A stretch of DNA of 64,000 nt from Selaginella tamariscina (GCA_003024785.1 PUQB01000007.1:124001-188000), one strand, 5' to 3'. Positions 11,605 to 24,547 are shown, numbered from the stretch's first letter. The notes: generated by a model from the letters alone, not told the origin. A program made the numbers and translations.

Positions 11605-13990
11605 TTAACTCATATTACCACGTCGACGTTTTGGAGGAGCATCATCAACTTGCTCTGGAAGTTGATCAACTGCTTGGGCATCTTTAAGAATATCAATCCA
11701 ATATTCACCTCGGATTAAAGCATTTTTCAATTGGCTAACATGAAAAACAGGGTGTATACGCACCCCAGCAGGCAGCTGTAATTTATATGCAACATTATTG
11801 ATTTTCTCAATAATCTCAAATGGACCAGCATACCTAGGAGCCAATTTATCACATTTACCTTTGCGTAGTGCTTCAATAGAAGATCTTTTATAAATCGAAG
11901 GAAATATCACTCGAACATAGACTTTATCACCCACATGAAAGTGACGAAAAGAACGATGCTTATTAGCATACTTGGCTTGACGATCACGAGCTTTAAAAAA
12001 TATTACGTCTTTGAAGAATATTCTCCAAGTGTGTTGTTAACTCACAAGCCTCGTTATCAGCCATACGTTCTTTCCAATCTATACCAATATCCAAAGAAGT
12101 ACGAGGATATCGTCCAAACATTGCATAATAAGGACTCATAGAGGTAGAATCATGCTTACTATTATTATAAGCAAACTCTATTAAGGGAATATATTTATCC
12201 CATTTACCTGGGTGATTACCCACAGTAGCTCGTAACATATCCTCAAGAACTTGATTAACTCTTTCAGTTTGGCCATCTGTTTGTGGATGATCACCACTAC
12301 TAAGTTTAAGCTTAATTCCCAAACCTCGAAAAAAATTAAGCCAAAAATCACCAGTAAACTTAGTATCTCGATCACTAACCACATCACAAGGCATACCCAT
12401 GGTAGGAAACACCTCTGACATATACAAACGTGCTAAGTCCACAGCTTTAGCATCTTTTTTGAGTGGTAAAAAACGAGCATACTTAGTTAAACGGTCAACT
12501 ATAACCCATATTTGCTCATGCTTTTGCTGTGTCTTTGGCAAATGAGTAATAAAATCCATAGAGATACTTTCCCAACGTTCATGTGGAACTTCTAACTGAT
12601 GCAATAAGCCAGGCTGTGCAACTCGCTCAGCCTTAACTGACTGACACGTAGTACATGTTTTGATATAATTACATATATCATTCTTCATATGTTTCCAGTA
12701 AAACCTTCGTTTAACTAGATCATATGTTTTCTTTTCACCCAAGTGTCCAGCCAGCGGGCTATCATGCATCTCAAACATAATACGAGAAAGTATTTCTCTA
12801 TCCTTAGGGACATATAATCGCCCCTTATAAAATAACATGCCATTATGCACGGTATACGGCTCTACAGGCACAGAAAGCAATTTTCTAGCTTCCTGATCCT
12901 TAGTTTGAGCAGCCAGAATGTATTTCACCAAGGGACTATGCAACTTGGATACAGTATTTAAGCATTTAACACGTGATAATGCATCTGCCACCACATTATG
13001 TTTACCTTCCTTATATATTATTTCCATATAAGGAAATTCATCCAAAAACAATTTCCATCGTGCATGGCGAGCATTTAAATCTTTATGTGTCTTACAATAC
13101 TGCAGTGGTTTATGATCGGTATACACCTTAAACGGCTGGCCATTATGGAGATAATGTCTCCATAACTTTAATGCATGAACTATAGCCAATAGTTCCTGTT
13201 CATATGTGGAATAACGTTTTTCCACATCACTAAGTTTTCTGCTTTCATAAGCAATTACATGCCCATCTTGCATGAGTACAGCACCGAGTGCTGCCCCACA
13301 GGCATCCGCATATACCACATAAGGTTTTGCATTATCTGCTATAGCAAGCACAGGTGCTTCAGTTAACAACGACTTAAGCATTTCAAAGCTATCGTTTTGA
13401 CTAGCTTCCCACACAAAGGGTACATCATGCTTAAGTAGGTTTGTTAAAGGCAAAGCTACCCTTGAAAATCCAAGGACAAAACGTCTATAATAATTAGCTA
13501 AACCCATAAAACTACGTAGTTCATTCACATCATGTGGAATTGGCCAGTTTTTTACAACTGCCACCTTTTTAGGATCAACTTTTAATCCTTCAGAAGAAAC
13601 CACATGACCTAGATATTCTACTTCGGGTTTAAAAAATTCACACTTAGACATTTTCGCATATAATTTATGCTTACGTAAAACTTCTAACACTTGTTTTAAA
13701 TGTAACAAATGTTCGGTAGGAGTTTTACTATATATTAAAATATCGTCTAAGAACACTTGCACAAATTAGTCACCCGCCAACCTATTAAAATACCATCCAC
13801 TCGTGGCATAGGATGTTTATTTTTGATAGTGGTCTTATTAAGCATACGATAATCAATACACAGTCTCATAGACCCATCTTTTTTCTTAACTAACAACATA
13901 GGTGCTCCAAAGGGAGACTTACTAGGTCGTATAAAACCTTGAGATATAAGCTTTGAACTTGCTTTTTAACCTCAAGTTCCTCTAGATGAG
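11605..13990 (-). pseudogene. Gypsy pol: RT (core deleted), RNase H, integrase
   Basis: Minus-strand order: an RT start with [14 protein letters not shown]...NK around 13820-13900; a jump in the mid-RT near 13770, so the segment between PRVDGIL and the [10 protein letters not shown] active site is lost; then the RT thumb, RNase H (YADACGAALGAVL, TDHKPLQY), the integrase HHCC zinc finger (HLGEKKTY...CTTCQ) and the DDE core (MDFITHLPK, SDRDTKF, HPQTDGQTERVNQ). The GPF-type C-terminal module is at 11605-11934 after a frame break in an A-run near 11993. Without the RT palm core it cannot copy itself. Confidence 0.88.
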
Positions 13991-14335
13991 TTAATCGATA
14001 AGGACTTCGAGAGACAGGCTTAGTCCCACTCTCAAGATCAATTTCATGCTCAATTTCTCACCTGGGGGAAGCCCCTGAGGCAATGTATCAGGAAATACAT
14101 CTGTATATTCCTTTAATATATATTGCAATTGAGCATTATACAAGTCCTTATTCTCACGTGTTGTAAGTTTAACACTTAACTTTGAAGTTAAGCAAGAATT
14201 ATCGTATTTGACATTTTCAGCTATGGATTTCTCTTAGCTATAACTTTATGACAATTTGGCTTGCAAGTAAGTGAATTTAGGGTTCTAGGGTTAATCCTAA
14301 TGTGAACAGGTTTAGCATTAATTACGTTTTTAAGT

Positions 14336-14640
14336 TTAATGAGAAAATAAGGTATGTCTATCTCTAATAACTATATTACCATGTTCATCTAATATTAAAG
14401 GACGTACCTGAACATGATTGTTATCGATCTTTGAAGCATCCTCCATATCACACACATACACCAAATAACTTGCAGTGGAATTCCTTATTGCTCGCTTCAT
14501 GGAAGTTGCAGAAAGTAACTTACTAAGAGAAGTATACTTCCTTCCATGCCAAACTATCTTGGAACTATTGTGCTCCATTGAAACTTCATAAGTATTCCAA
14601 TCAATTACTGGTGTCATCTTTTTAAACTAAGGCATGCAAA
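14336..14640 (-). pseudogene. Gypsy polyprotein segment between gag and RT
   Basis: A 93-residue frame (VIDWNTYEV...LILDEHGNIVIRD) lies between the gag remnant and RT, where the protease-RT linker normally is. I see no DTG/DSG protease motif, so the protease was probably lost in the same deletion that removed the gag C-terminus. Confidence 0.5.
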
Positions 14641-14694
14641 GATGATAGAATCATTAGCAGAGAGTATTCATAAGAAAATAACTTCTTAAACTCC

Positions 14695-15173
14695 TCAAGT
14701 GAGTCCACCAATCGACCACTTTTTCTCTTTTACACTTACACGATGCCACCACTTGAGTGCATCTCCTGTCAAGGCAAAAGTTACTACATGAAAAGCTTCA
14801 TCTAACGTAAGGCCTTGCAGTTCCACTAGCTTTTCAACGTTAGCTAGCCAAGCAATAGCTATCACCGGCCCGCCACGGCCATCAAAATTCGGCACAAGCC
14901 TCTTTTCAAAATGTTTGAAGAGGAACCCTTCAAACCACAAACTTCTGATAACCCCGTAACTCATCACGGAAAAAAATCAAGACCCTCATGAACATCTTTC
15001 ACAAATGTCTCCAGAGTGGATTTAATACGAGCAAATTCAGCAGTAAGAGCTTCATCAGTCCACTCATACTCTGGAACAGAGTTGTTCCCTTCTTCATGTT
15101 TAACTTCCATATTAATTTCTTCACCTTTCTCTGCCTCAATCACTCCAGGCACAACCATAGGGTTGTCACTCAT
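14695..15173 (-). pseudogene. Gypsy gag, N-terminal part
   Basis: The start MSDNPMVVPGV at 15173 lies shortly after the primer-binding site, with an acidic N-terminus and a break near 14965. The frame then continues as a retrotransposon gag core (FDGRGGPVIAIAWLANVEKL, ALTGDALKWWH) and stops near 14695. The nucleocapsid zinc knuckle is absent. Confidence 0.8.
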
Positions 15174-15196
15174 GATCGTGTGCCTCCGATACCAAT

Positions 15197-15552
15197 TGTA
15201 ACGCTCCTAACACACGTGTATAGACACGCACACAAGATCTGCCAACTCAAACCTCCCAACCAAAGAACACGTGGTGTTCTCCCCGAGCAATACGCAGACT
15301 TGCAATATCGTGTGCTTAACACACTAGTACAGTACTTTTCAGTACCCAGCTCGTCCTAAGGACCGTGATCACCCTAAACACTCTTGTCCCTTTTTATATC
15401 ATAGGCCTATATCCTTTTTATTTATGGACTCTCTATTTATGGACTGTGTACCTTTTATGGGACTTCCAGATCTATGTACACATGTCATTAGTATATTCTT
15501 GAATATTCCACCTAGCAGTTATGAGTCCTCTACGTAAGTCTACTTCTTTACA
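15197..15552 (-). repeat. 5' LTR of the gypsy element at 11180-15552
   Basis: A 356-base LTR, upstream for the minus-strand element and directly followed by the tRNA-Met primer-binding site. The duplicated GAAAG lies just outside. Confidence 0.92.
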
Positions 15553-15557
15553 GAAAG

Positions 15558-16109
15558 TTCCTCCGGCTTGTTAAGCAAAGTCCCTGTGTAGAAGTGACCC
15601 TCATGCCACGTGTGGGAAAATCCTTAAATAAGGGTTTTTATAGTGAATTTAAATGGTAACTCCATAGGAAGACCTAGGTACAAATAGATCATTAAGAGTG
15701 GGAGTAGTAATACAATCAATCCTTACCAAGAGTAAACACATAAAAAGCTCACAGAATACGAAGATATGGATGGTTTAGTTCTAAGAATCTAACTCAGTCA
15801 CAAACACATTAAATATAAAAAAAATACCACTACAACCAATGTAATAATAAAAGGAATAGAGTGTAATCATTATGTAGTCATCCTCGATTCACTCGCACTC
15901 GTAATATGACACACACAGTTGTAACCTTATTCAGACACTTTTTAATAATTATTGTTTTTGTATGTTTCCCGTAGAGAGCAAATCGTCTGATGGTATAACA
16001 TCCTACCAATGTGGACTGCCCCCTGGGAAGTCCACGCTTGGACTAGAGTTGACCAGCAGACCACGCTCTCGATAGGCATACTATTGAAAAGGGGCTTGGG
16101 AGAAAGATG
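15558..16109. other. Spacer right of the gypsy element
   Basis: No convincing coding exon or structured RNA is seen. It is moderately AT-rich. Confidence 0.5.
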
Positions 16110-16590
16110 TTATATGAAATTACGTGTGCGCTCCGGCATTACTTCTTGGTACTGCCCGTTCTGGGCGTATGAGTTCCACGAGGCTGTGTTGATGAGAGGG
16201 CCGGCTTCATAGGTCATGCCGGCATACGCGGTTATCATAGTGGTCCAGGAAATGATCTTGCTTAAGCAACATGTTGTAGGAGAACACGTTGGGATATTCG
16301 TTGGATTCAAATACTTGTTCCCCTTCTGCGACACGACCAGCCACTGTATGAGAAGATTTGTCATTAGTTGCCATTCGACCCGTCTTCCCCCAACGTCCTG
16401 CACCTGATATATGAATGATCCCTAGTTTCAATGGCAGATACAATGGCGATTGGGCATCCACTGAACATGTCCGAAGGGAGAGGGTGTATTAGACGATACA
16501 ACAGGTCAAGGTAAACAGACCTCAGGTTCATAGTGCCGGGAGACACACACGATGAGACTAAGCAAGACTGGGCAGCAAGACTTGTGACCA
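16110..16590 (-). pseudogene. PPR gene relic
   Basis: The minus strand shows PPR phrases broken over several frames: VFESNEYPNVFSYNMLL near 16290-16330, then ISWTTMITAYAG near 16215-16250, then NTASWNSYAQNGQYQE near 16150-16185. Stops and frame changes fall between them, and no complete 35-residue repeat set remains. It is about 13 kb from the PPR gene at the left end and on the opposite strand, so it is an independent relic. Confidence 0.6.
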
Positions 16591-17421
16591 AGAGTGTCCG
16601 ACCTGGAAAATGAACAAGTCAGTACGATCAGAGACAAAAAGAGCACGAATTCTTCTACACATTTTCTAAGAGACTCGGAAAGCCTCCAGCAACTCTCAGA
16701 AATCTCTTAACTACGTATCACTTCTTATAAACTCTGCGAGGAAGCAGAGATCCTTAAATGCTGGGGAAGAAGTATCCAACAAGTCGTCTTGGCCACTCAC
16801 AACAAACCCCACAATTTGCTCTGGAAAAGACGACGTGAATTGTCCGTAGATGTTCGGATCACCATCGGGATCAAGTGGTAATTAGAACAAACCCCACCGG
16901 GCATAGTCAAGCTTCCGAACCTCCGTTGATCACTTGAACTTTACCTTTAGTTATCCTTCTTGCCGGTAGTCACCTGGGCATCTTGAGCAGATGGTAGACG
17001 TCTCGCTCTGGATCATGAGCTTGGGGAGCACAAGTCAGCAACTCTTTGGCTCTTGCTGACGGGCCTCTGGGGTTGATGACCGAGCTTGTGTCCGTTGTCT
17101 AGTTGTTGTGTCTAGATTTTGTGTCTTTTGGGGAGCAGCAGCAGAGGGACTGGTTGGTTGAGTTCAACACCTGGGATATAATTAGAAACTAAGGGAGGAT
17201 AAGAAGAACGATATTGTTGCGCACAGCATATACATAATTAACAAAAGCTAATAAATATTCTTTACATCAACTAGCAAATAATAACAAAAATTAAAACACT
17301 TAAGAGCTCAAAAAATTCTTTAATATATTACCATAACTTCAAGTCAGAATTTTGTAGTAAGATTAATTTTAATTATATAAACAATAAAAACAACATACAA
17401 ATAAACACATGCACATGTATT
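16591..17421. other. Spacer downstream of FKGP
   Basis: No gene supported. The part up to about 17170 has mixed composition with short ORFs only; 17200-17420 is AT-rich and probably holds the FKGP 3' UTR. Confidence 0.5.
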
Positions 17422-18439
17422 TCAACACAAGTTCCAGTTATAAAACTGGACAGAATCACCAAATCTGGCAGACAAAACCTCCTTAATCATATTAGCAGCA
17501 GCCCTGTTTTTTAGCCATAACTATGCCAAACCCTCCACCCCCAGCCCCAACAAGCTTATACCCACAACTCAAGTGATCAATCTCCGGAACATTCCATCCA
17601 CAAGTGTATTACTACAAAATGGATCTAACTCCTGGTGTATATTCCATGCCTCGTACATTATCCTCCCTATCTTATCTAAATCACCTTGGATTAACGCTTG
17701 CTTCCCAAGCTTAGCGAGCTCTATAAGACGGTCGATGGAAGATATGAGTACTGCATCTCTTTGTAAGTAGCGCGTTACGACCTTCTGTAACACCATATGT
17801 GCCAATCTCACCTGGTATGCAAATGTACAAGTTAACCAATGGGTATATACATCGTACATGTATGTAATCTACGTATGTTGTATCATAAACAACTTACTTG
17901 TCCCGTGAATACCAAGAGCATTCGGTGTTCAAGTTCTTCTTTCAACTCTGGTGAGACATGAATACTCTCCACGGTAAACTTCAATGGTTTTACTGGTCTG
18001 CTTGTGGTAAACTTTATGCCAGGGTATATACCACCAACTTGATCTTGCCAGCCACCACCGGTCCCCATGAGCTGCTCTAGAACTAACACAAGTTTAGCAA
18101 CATTGTCATCGCTGGAATCGCCCTTATTTACTTCTAATAAAGCCTTAATCACAGCAGCTGCCAGTATGCTTGATGTGCCTAAACCACTGCCACGTGGAAC
18201 ATTAGCACTGGTGCTTATCTCTAAACCCCCAGTTGAATTCGACCGTTGACTCCAGCCCGTCACGACTAGAGCAGCTTTGACTAGACGGAATGGATCGTCT
18301 TCGCCAAATGGAGGGTTCAGATCTGCTGGGTTCTCTATGAAACACGTATTATCTGCGTCGTCGTGTAAAAGAATGCCTGGTGAATTCTTCAACACAACCT
18401 GGAAAATCATTTTCTATGTTGATATGCATGTTTGTGTGT

Positions 18440-18507
<68 letters not shown>

Positions 18508-19502
18508 AATGTCTATATCTTTACATGTGAGGTGACGGGTGCAGTGTTGTTGAGCAGGACAGACATGTTCAGAACACAGCCAACACGCTCAATGCTCCAC
18601 GGAGGAGTGTCACTCCACCCTCCTACAAAATCAACACGTACGGGTAGGCTTACGGTTGAATGTATGGGGTAACACAGCTCTTTCCCAAGCTCACACCCTG
18701 TATCTAAACAGTGTTTATATATGTCTGCGTGTATATTATGTACGGTCTTTATACACGTGATTATGCATGCACAATACGTGCACACACACACCTGTAAAAA
18801 TGTGTTGAGAAACAGCAGCGGCAGTCTCCACAGCAACAGCTTCAAATGCATTAGTCTCATACAAAAGTGCAGACCCGATTTCACCACATGCTCGAAGTAA
18901 ATCAGCTCTTGCTTGGTGTACTCTGCTTGCTGGAACCGACGCTGATTCTGCATACATGGTGCATGTTATGCTTTACATGTGTGCGTCCTATACACATACA
19001 CACACAAGCATGTACACCCACCTGTTGAAGGAAACCTTGACATAATGTCATGGGTTCGAACCTCGTCACTAAGAAACATTTCTCTACCCAATATGCTAAA
19101 GTTTCTGTCTGTGATACCTTCACCAAGGCTGGACTTCGCAAATTCTGCTGCAACTCCTATATATAAAATACTCATGTTTTATTATTATATGTACACACAC
19201 ACACGCGCAACTTACTAGCTTGGTGATTGGTCATTTCAGCATGCATTCTCTGGAAATCAGCCAAATTCTGAATATCTGCGAAACTTATACGTTTTGCATT
19301 TTGCCAACTTCTTAAGGTTTCTTCATTGTACACACCTCGCATGAGCCAATTAGCAAAAACCATTCCATATGTTACTAATAACACAAAAACAATTAAAAAA
19401 AGATTTATTACAATATAAACACTAAAACCCTTGAAATTTCCCTACATTTACTTTTTGCGTGTATATAATACAAATGTGTGTGTATATAGGATAGTCTGTG
19501 TG

Positions 19503-19556
<54 letters not shown>

Positions 19557-21955
19557 TTATGCATATCTATATATGTATATGTATGTATGTATTAAAGACT
19601 AACTTTCGGTCACTGAAAAGAGTTTAGCATGCCACAAATCCTGCGGTTCATTCTGGTTCCACACGTAGTCCAGGTCAATCTTTAAACTGTTGAACAAGTC
19701 CGACCAGGTTCTTCCACAGAAAATTCCCCCTTGGTCAACTGTTAGTTTTGGATTATCCCTAACACCTGTATCAAAATAATTATTTATATGCAATTATTAA
19801 TATTATTAATTAATACCGCAAAAGAGAATAACTCGGTCAAACTTGGTCTTTAGAGGAACTTCCCATATACAATAATTATCTGGAATATTTATGAAGTAGC
19901 TTCCCTCGTCGTGAATTCCTGTATCTAAAATTGTTATTCCTATGCTAAATACACACACGTGTATGTGTGTTGTAAAGTATAAATGCTATATATATATATA
20001 TATATATATTTAAATTTTACATATACTAAAAACACAAATTATATCATGTTAGTTTTTTATATGATACATATTATAGAACATGCTAATGTTTTACTACTAA
20101 TATTATTTAATAATACTGTTAAATGTAAATAATAACACATACCAAAGACTATGCATCCAGAACCAACTTTGACCCCACTGGATAAACTGCAGTTAAAAAC
20201 GAGGCTCTTCTCACCAACATATGAGTTTTTACCAATCTTCGATGCGAGAACATTCGAGGAATCTGCTAGAAAATTGGAATCTTCTTCAGTAATGAAGGTA
20301 AACTGCCTGTGTGAAACTTGTGTAGAACTTAAGTGTCCTAATATTTCCTCAGAAGTCCCAAAATGAAGAAATTGAAGATCATCTGTAATGTAGATACATA
20401 CATTCAACTAAACTTCCTATATAGGTGCGTGCGTGCGTGTGTGTGAGAGAGAAGAGAGACTTACGAGCACAATAATGGTAGAGCTGGTCAACACCAAGCT
20501 CGTTGACTAAGAGCTGACCGAGAGGACGGGTTTTGACCCAATCATGACGCGATTTGACCCATGCACTCGCTATTTCTTCATAAAGGCTCATCTGTAATTA
20601 ACTGTAAATGCCAGTAAACTCTATGTACGTAGTATACACAGATAAATGCATTATACTACCGATACATAAACATAGAAATGTACATATTATCATATGGATA
20701 TTCAATTGAACAATTTATATGTAAATTAGTCATCATATATATCATTGATACTTTATATATTTAGTCGTTGTATCAAACACAAAAGTATAATGTAAATACC
20801 ATATCACACACAGGCGTGCACACACACACACAGGATGTACCTCTTGAGAGTGTTGTAAAAGGAGGTTAACCGGGTCATTATTAGCTAATGACAGTTTAAT
20901 TAAGTTTTCCCAGGCTTTTCCAACAACAAGGAATATCCCAGTATCCAATAAGGCAGTCGAATCTGGGAAAACAGCACCTCGAATGTGCATTTCTTCCGCA
21001 CTTGGTTTTTGTAAAAGATCCTCCACAAAGTATAATTGATCTGGACATAATGTATATTAAAAAAACAATGTGGTGTGTGTGTGTGCGCGCGCGTGCATAA
21101 GTGTATATTCGACAAATACATACACACATATCATATTATATATAGACACGACAGCATGATATCGATCTTATAGACAAGTATTTTATATTTATGTGCACCA
21201 TGTTGTTTGCTTGATAAATTTGAAAGTATAACTCCGTGTTTTGTAGCAACCTCAAGTGGAGCACGGGATGTTATCACTATGGCACCATCCTGGGGACATG
21301 GTATATTGGATGCGTCGAAGCATGGGATCACATCCCCCGTCATTATAAACAATCCTCCTACAAATATGTATATAGGTGCGTTATATACATTTGACGTAGA
21401 CACACACGTACCTCGTTGGACAAGCTGCGTGGATACAGCGAGAGACGAAATGGCAAGAATGTGATCAAAGAGGGAAGGAACGGGATCGTCTGGGGATTGT
21501 TGGGAGAAATATGGGAATGGTAAGAATGCTTTTCCTATGGCATTTGCCCATGGAACTCTCTTCGAATCCCCTCCTGCATGAACTAATAACACTCTCTTTC
21601 CAGCCAACACATCCCCCTACTCGTGATATACACATGTGACATATGTGTCTAGGGAATACATATACACACGTACCTTTGCATTGAGATGGGATGAGAGCTG
21701 ACGAATGGCGTGAAGAGTGGCTCCTCCAGATCCAATGCGGATGCCATGGGGATCGGGAACGGAGAGAATGAATGTGTTTGGTGAAATTGTGCCCCTTTGA
21801 ATTGCTGCGTGGAGATGGAGCTGGTAGAGATTGGATTGTTGGGGACTCGCTGCAGTAATGAGAATTGCATCCCATGTTGGGAGCCGTGATGGGCACCTAA
21901 CACTCACACGAATTCTCCTCCATGCCCTGCTCAGGCTATCTTCGTCCCCCTCCAT
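17422..21955 (-). CDS. FKGP: Bifunctional L-fucokinase / GDP-L-fucose pyrophosphorylase
   Basis: Cytosolic salvage enzyme that phosphorylates L-fucose and then makes GDP-fucose. Fourteen exons on the minus strand: 21955-21674, 21616-21412, 21357-21199, 21040-20841, 20591-20465, 20382-20143, 19924-19817, 19765-19604, 19374-19216, 19156-19022, 18947-18792, 18703-18525, 18398-17898 and 17811-17422, about 1000 codons, close to the plant family length. The N-terminal pyrophosphorylase half has AGGDSKRVPWAN, FDHILAISSLA and LQFLHFGTSEEIL. The C-terminal GHMP kinase half has PVRVDFVGGWSDTPP, the ATP loop VPRGSGLGTSS and the final GAGGGGFG. The last exon needs two one-base corrections, near 17575 and 17508, to reach the natural end FYNWNLC; both may be sequencing indels. 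It starts 155 bases from the TIM23 frame, head to head. Confidence 0.93.
18444..18505. repeat. (CT)n(CA)n compound microsatellite in FKGP intron 12
   Basis: On the transcribed strand this is a long GT run followed by a GA run, starting about 20 bases after the donor at 18524. Confidence 0.9.
19501..19548. repeat. (AT)n tract in FKGP intron 8
   Basis: Nearly pure alternating AT for about 45 bases; it can fold into a hairpin. Confidence 0.85.
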
Positions 21956-22109
21956 CCCCTGCTCTGTTTCTAGGGCACAAAATTCTGAATTTTATATATA
22001 TTCGAAGGCATATTCTAAGGTAAATGAATATTCTAAGAATATACCTCTGACCTTTTTCAGCTATATATAACTTAGGTCCTCTAGGTTTTATGTATAATAA
22101 GGGAAGTAA
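21956..22109. promoter_or_regulatory. Short bidirectional promoter region between FKGP and TIM23
   Basis: Only about 150 bases separate the FKGP start codon (minus) from the TIM23 reading frame (plus), so the two genes probably share a divergent promoter. Several AT-rich, TATA-like stretches occur, such as TTTATATATA near 21990, but none is clearly assignable. Confidence 0.45.
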
Positions 22110-22670
22110 TATGCCGAAGGAGCAACAGACACCAAGCTGTACTACAGCCCATATGCTGAACTCTTTAAAGACAATGGGGTATTCGCATCCCAAATTGCTC
22201 AACTGCAACAGCGGACTGTCGTAGGGTATCCTCCAGTGTCGTCATACGCTCCATTGCCCACACACGTACGGATGACCACTGGAGCTGGATTTGTAGCAGG
22301 AACGCTCTTCGGCGGTGTACAAGGGATTGTTCAAGGCGTGAAAGCTATAGAGCATGGGGATACCTTGAAACTAATGGCCAACAGGCTGCTTAACTCTTCA
22401 GGACATATGGGGTCTTCTGGAGGGAACAAAATGGCCGTCGTGGCATTGCTATACGCTGGCATGTCGAGCGTGGTTAAGATTGGGGATAACGATTTGCTTA
22501 ACTCTTCTGTTGCAGGGTTTGCTACTGGTGTTCTTTACAAAGCTGCTGCGGGGCCTAGAACTTCTCTTGTCGCTGGCCTTGTTGGTGCTGTGGCTGCTGG
22601 AGGGTTCACTACTGCTAAAAAAGCTTTTATGAAATATGTACCTGCATTCTCAAGAAAGTCTCAAGTATAA
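22110..22670 (+). CDS. TIM23: TIM23 mitochondrial inner-membrane translocase channel subunit
   Basis: Core channel of the TIM23 complex that imports presequence proteins across the inner mitochondrial membrane. The open frame runs from 22110 to the stop at 22670 without an intron. It begins with the TKLYYSPYAELF segment that matches the plant TIM23 N-terminus (TRLYNPY), followed by the Tim17/22/23 domain: GAGFVAGTLFGGVQGIVQG, the GDTLKLMANRLLNSSG loop, three more glycine-rich membrane helices and the KKAFMKYVPAF tail. The first in-frame ATG is 22236, but homology begins earlier. An ATG at 22111 is out of frame by one base, so a one-base deletion near 22123 or a missed 5' exon is likely. Divergent from FKGP. 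Confidence 0.85.
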   Translation, partial: YAEGATDTKLYYSPYAELFKDNGVFASQIAQLQQRTVVGYPPVSSYAPLPTHVRMTTGAGFVAGTLFGGVQGIVQGVKAIEHGDTLKLMANRLLNSSGHMGSSGGNKMAVVALLYAGMSSVVKIGDNDLLNSSVAGFATGVLYKAAAGPRTSLVAGLVGAVAAGGFTTAKKAFMKYVPAFSRKSQV

Positions 22671-23480
22671 TTGATCACTAAAGAATTATATGTACAATTG
22701 ACGTGTATGTACGTATGGATGTACGCTGTACATATGTCTGTGTACACACACAATTTACAGAAATATGTGTGCATGTGTCTGCTTGACTTTATACTAAACT
22801 GCTTAAAAAAGGACATTTTTATTCTAAGCTGTACATGTATACAAAATAAAATACACATTAAAAGATGGGTAGTTCTAAACAAGTTTAACATGACATAGCT
22901 TCATACTCACAACAAACGACTTATCATGGTGTGTGTGAGTGTGAGTGTGGAGGAGACATAATGTTTATATTTAATGTCAACTCCTGTCTACTCACGATCA
23001 AACCTCAAATGGTAGGAACTTTTGATAGGTAAATGTTCGAAACCCACATGGCGTATTTCTAGGATGAAACCTCTATGTTTGAGTAGGAACCTTTGAGTGA
23101 CGAATGAAGCCGGATGCCAAGTTGTTCTCGATGTACTGGCAAAGAACCACCATGTTCAAACAGCTCTTGTCAAAGCAATTTACCATATATCTAGATAGGG
23201 TAAACGTATGAAACTACCACATCCTTTAATAAGGTAAATGTATGAAACTTCTACATTTGGGTAGGGTAAAATGTATGAAACCCACCACATAGAACTTTGA
23301 ATATTATAGTATTTATAATGTTTATATTAAATATTCAGTTTGCGTGTTAAAGTTTTAAATTGAAGGGCTAACACATGGCAACATGTTTACCAGGTGGTCA
23401 TTTAAAATACATATGTTAACAATGTTAAGTTTTCCAAAACAACCTTGAAAGTTTGACTTATATGTCCAAATAGACATGAG
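22671..23480. other. AT-rich spacer with short degenerate repeats
   Basis: No gene is seen. Between about 23027 and 23290 the phrase GGTAAATG/CGTATGAAAC recurs three or four times with variation, looking like a decayed tandem repeat. Confidence 0.5.
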
Positions 23481-24545
23481 ACTTAGCATCCTACCCTAAA
23501 TCCCATAGAATGATTACCTTTCGAATCCCGAGTAAATTTTAGGATCCTGCCTTAAGAATGTATATAGGTTCATGCCCTAACTCCACCAAAGGAGATTGTC
23601 CCATACATACCCCATGATAGAGCTAAGGTATTGTCAATTATCCTTTAAGAATCACCCGTACAACCTCTTTTGGGCCCTGATCCACAACTAACCTTGTCAC
23701 TTATCGCTTGAGAATCACCCTCATATGGAAGTACAATCCCTTTTGGGCCCTAATCCACAACTAACCCCTAAGGGTTTGAATGGCCGAGTCATACCCTATA
23801 TACTTAGTGAGGACATGAATATGCACTGTAGGCGAACATGAATGTTTTATTAAGTAAATTCCTCAATGCTAAGTTTGAATAACTTTAAATACATAACATT
23901 AAAAGTGCCTCACAAATGAAATTTACTAACGAGCTTAGGTCATTCAATCCTTGGTTCTGAAGGAGAAAACCCCCTTTAACTGAGTATGCCAGTAGCACAT
24001 CCAATTAAGAGACCTAACCTCCCTTAAGCAAAGGTCCAAGCTTAACACCCTAATGTGAACACAAGCATACTTGTTTGCTAGAGTATCCAACCCCTTGGCG
24101 TTAAATGTAGGAAACAACTCTAAAAGACATGCCTTAGCCATTGTACTGTGTACCATTTAACCTAATGTCATATCTTCATTTGACACTATCATACCATAAC
24201 CCCTTAGATTCAAGAGTTACACTACATGCCACAAGCATGACTCTCAAATATCAACTTTAAAACCCCTTTATGATCTTCATGAAATTGGTAAAGAAAACAT
24301 GTCAATCAAGATCCCATGCCCACAATTGAATAAGGACATGGATGTATCTACTTATTTATGAGTGTTACACCTAGCTCGAGATGAAGGAGAAGGCTGGACA
24401 CATGTCTCAACCTTTGACATTAAGGGTAGGTTACCTCAAAGGTGGGACGTACCCTTATTGTTTGGAAGTTAAGTCAGCACAATATAGGGTTGTGCCTTGA
24501 TGATACAAGTTAAAATAAAAAAATAATAAACTCAGTCATGAATAC
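23480..24545. repeat. Dispersed AT-rich repeat, copy 1
   Basis: This shares long runs of order and wording with 26280-27470 and 47140-47680: TGTTTTATTAAGTAAA, AACACCCTAATGTGAACA, the GTGTCACATCTTC-like stretch, AAGAGTTACAC and CTTTAAAACCCC. All copies have the same orientation. No ORF of note and no clear termini are seen. It may be part of a long LTR of an unidentified retroelement. Confidence 0.6.
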
Positions 24546-24547
24546 AA

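Larger units (their letters stand above)
11180..15552 (-). mobile_element. Ty3/gypsy LTR retrotransposon, internally deleted, with 5-bp target duplication
   Basis: This is a complete insertion of 4.4 kb. It has two LTRs (11180-11538 and 15197-15552) with TG...CA ends and only a handful of differences, and the 5-bp duplication GAAAG at 11175-11179 and 15553-15557. The primer-binding site on the minus strand (TGGTATCGGAGGC, 15182-15194) fits initiator tRNA-Met. A polypurine tract lies at 11539-11555. The coding part is minus strand: gag near 15173-14695, then a region between gag and RT, RT, RNase H and integrase down to 11605. The C-terminal gag, zinc knuckle and protease, and the middle of RT, are missing, so it is non-autonomous. 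No chromodomain follows the integrase. Confidence 0.93.

Noticed and set aside
19040-19065. GGTTCGAACC-like T-loop suggesting a tRNA
   Set aside because: It lies inside FKGP exon 10 and codes for conserved residues. No acceptor or anticodon arms can be drawn around it.
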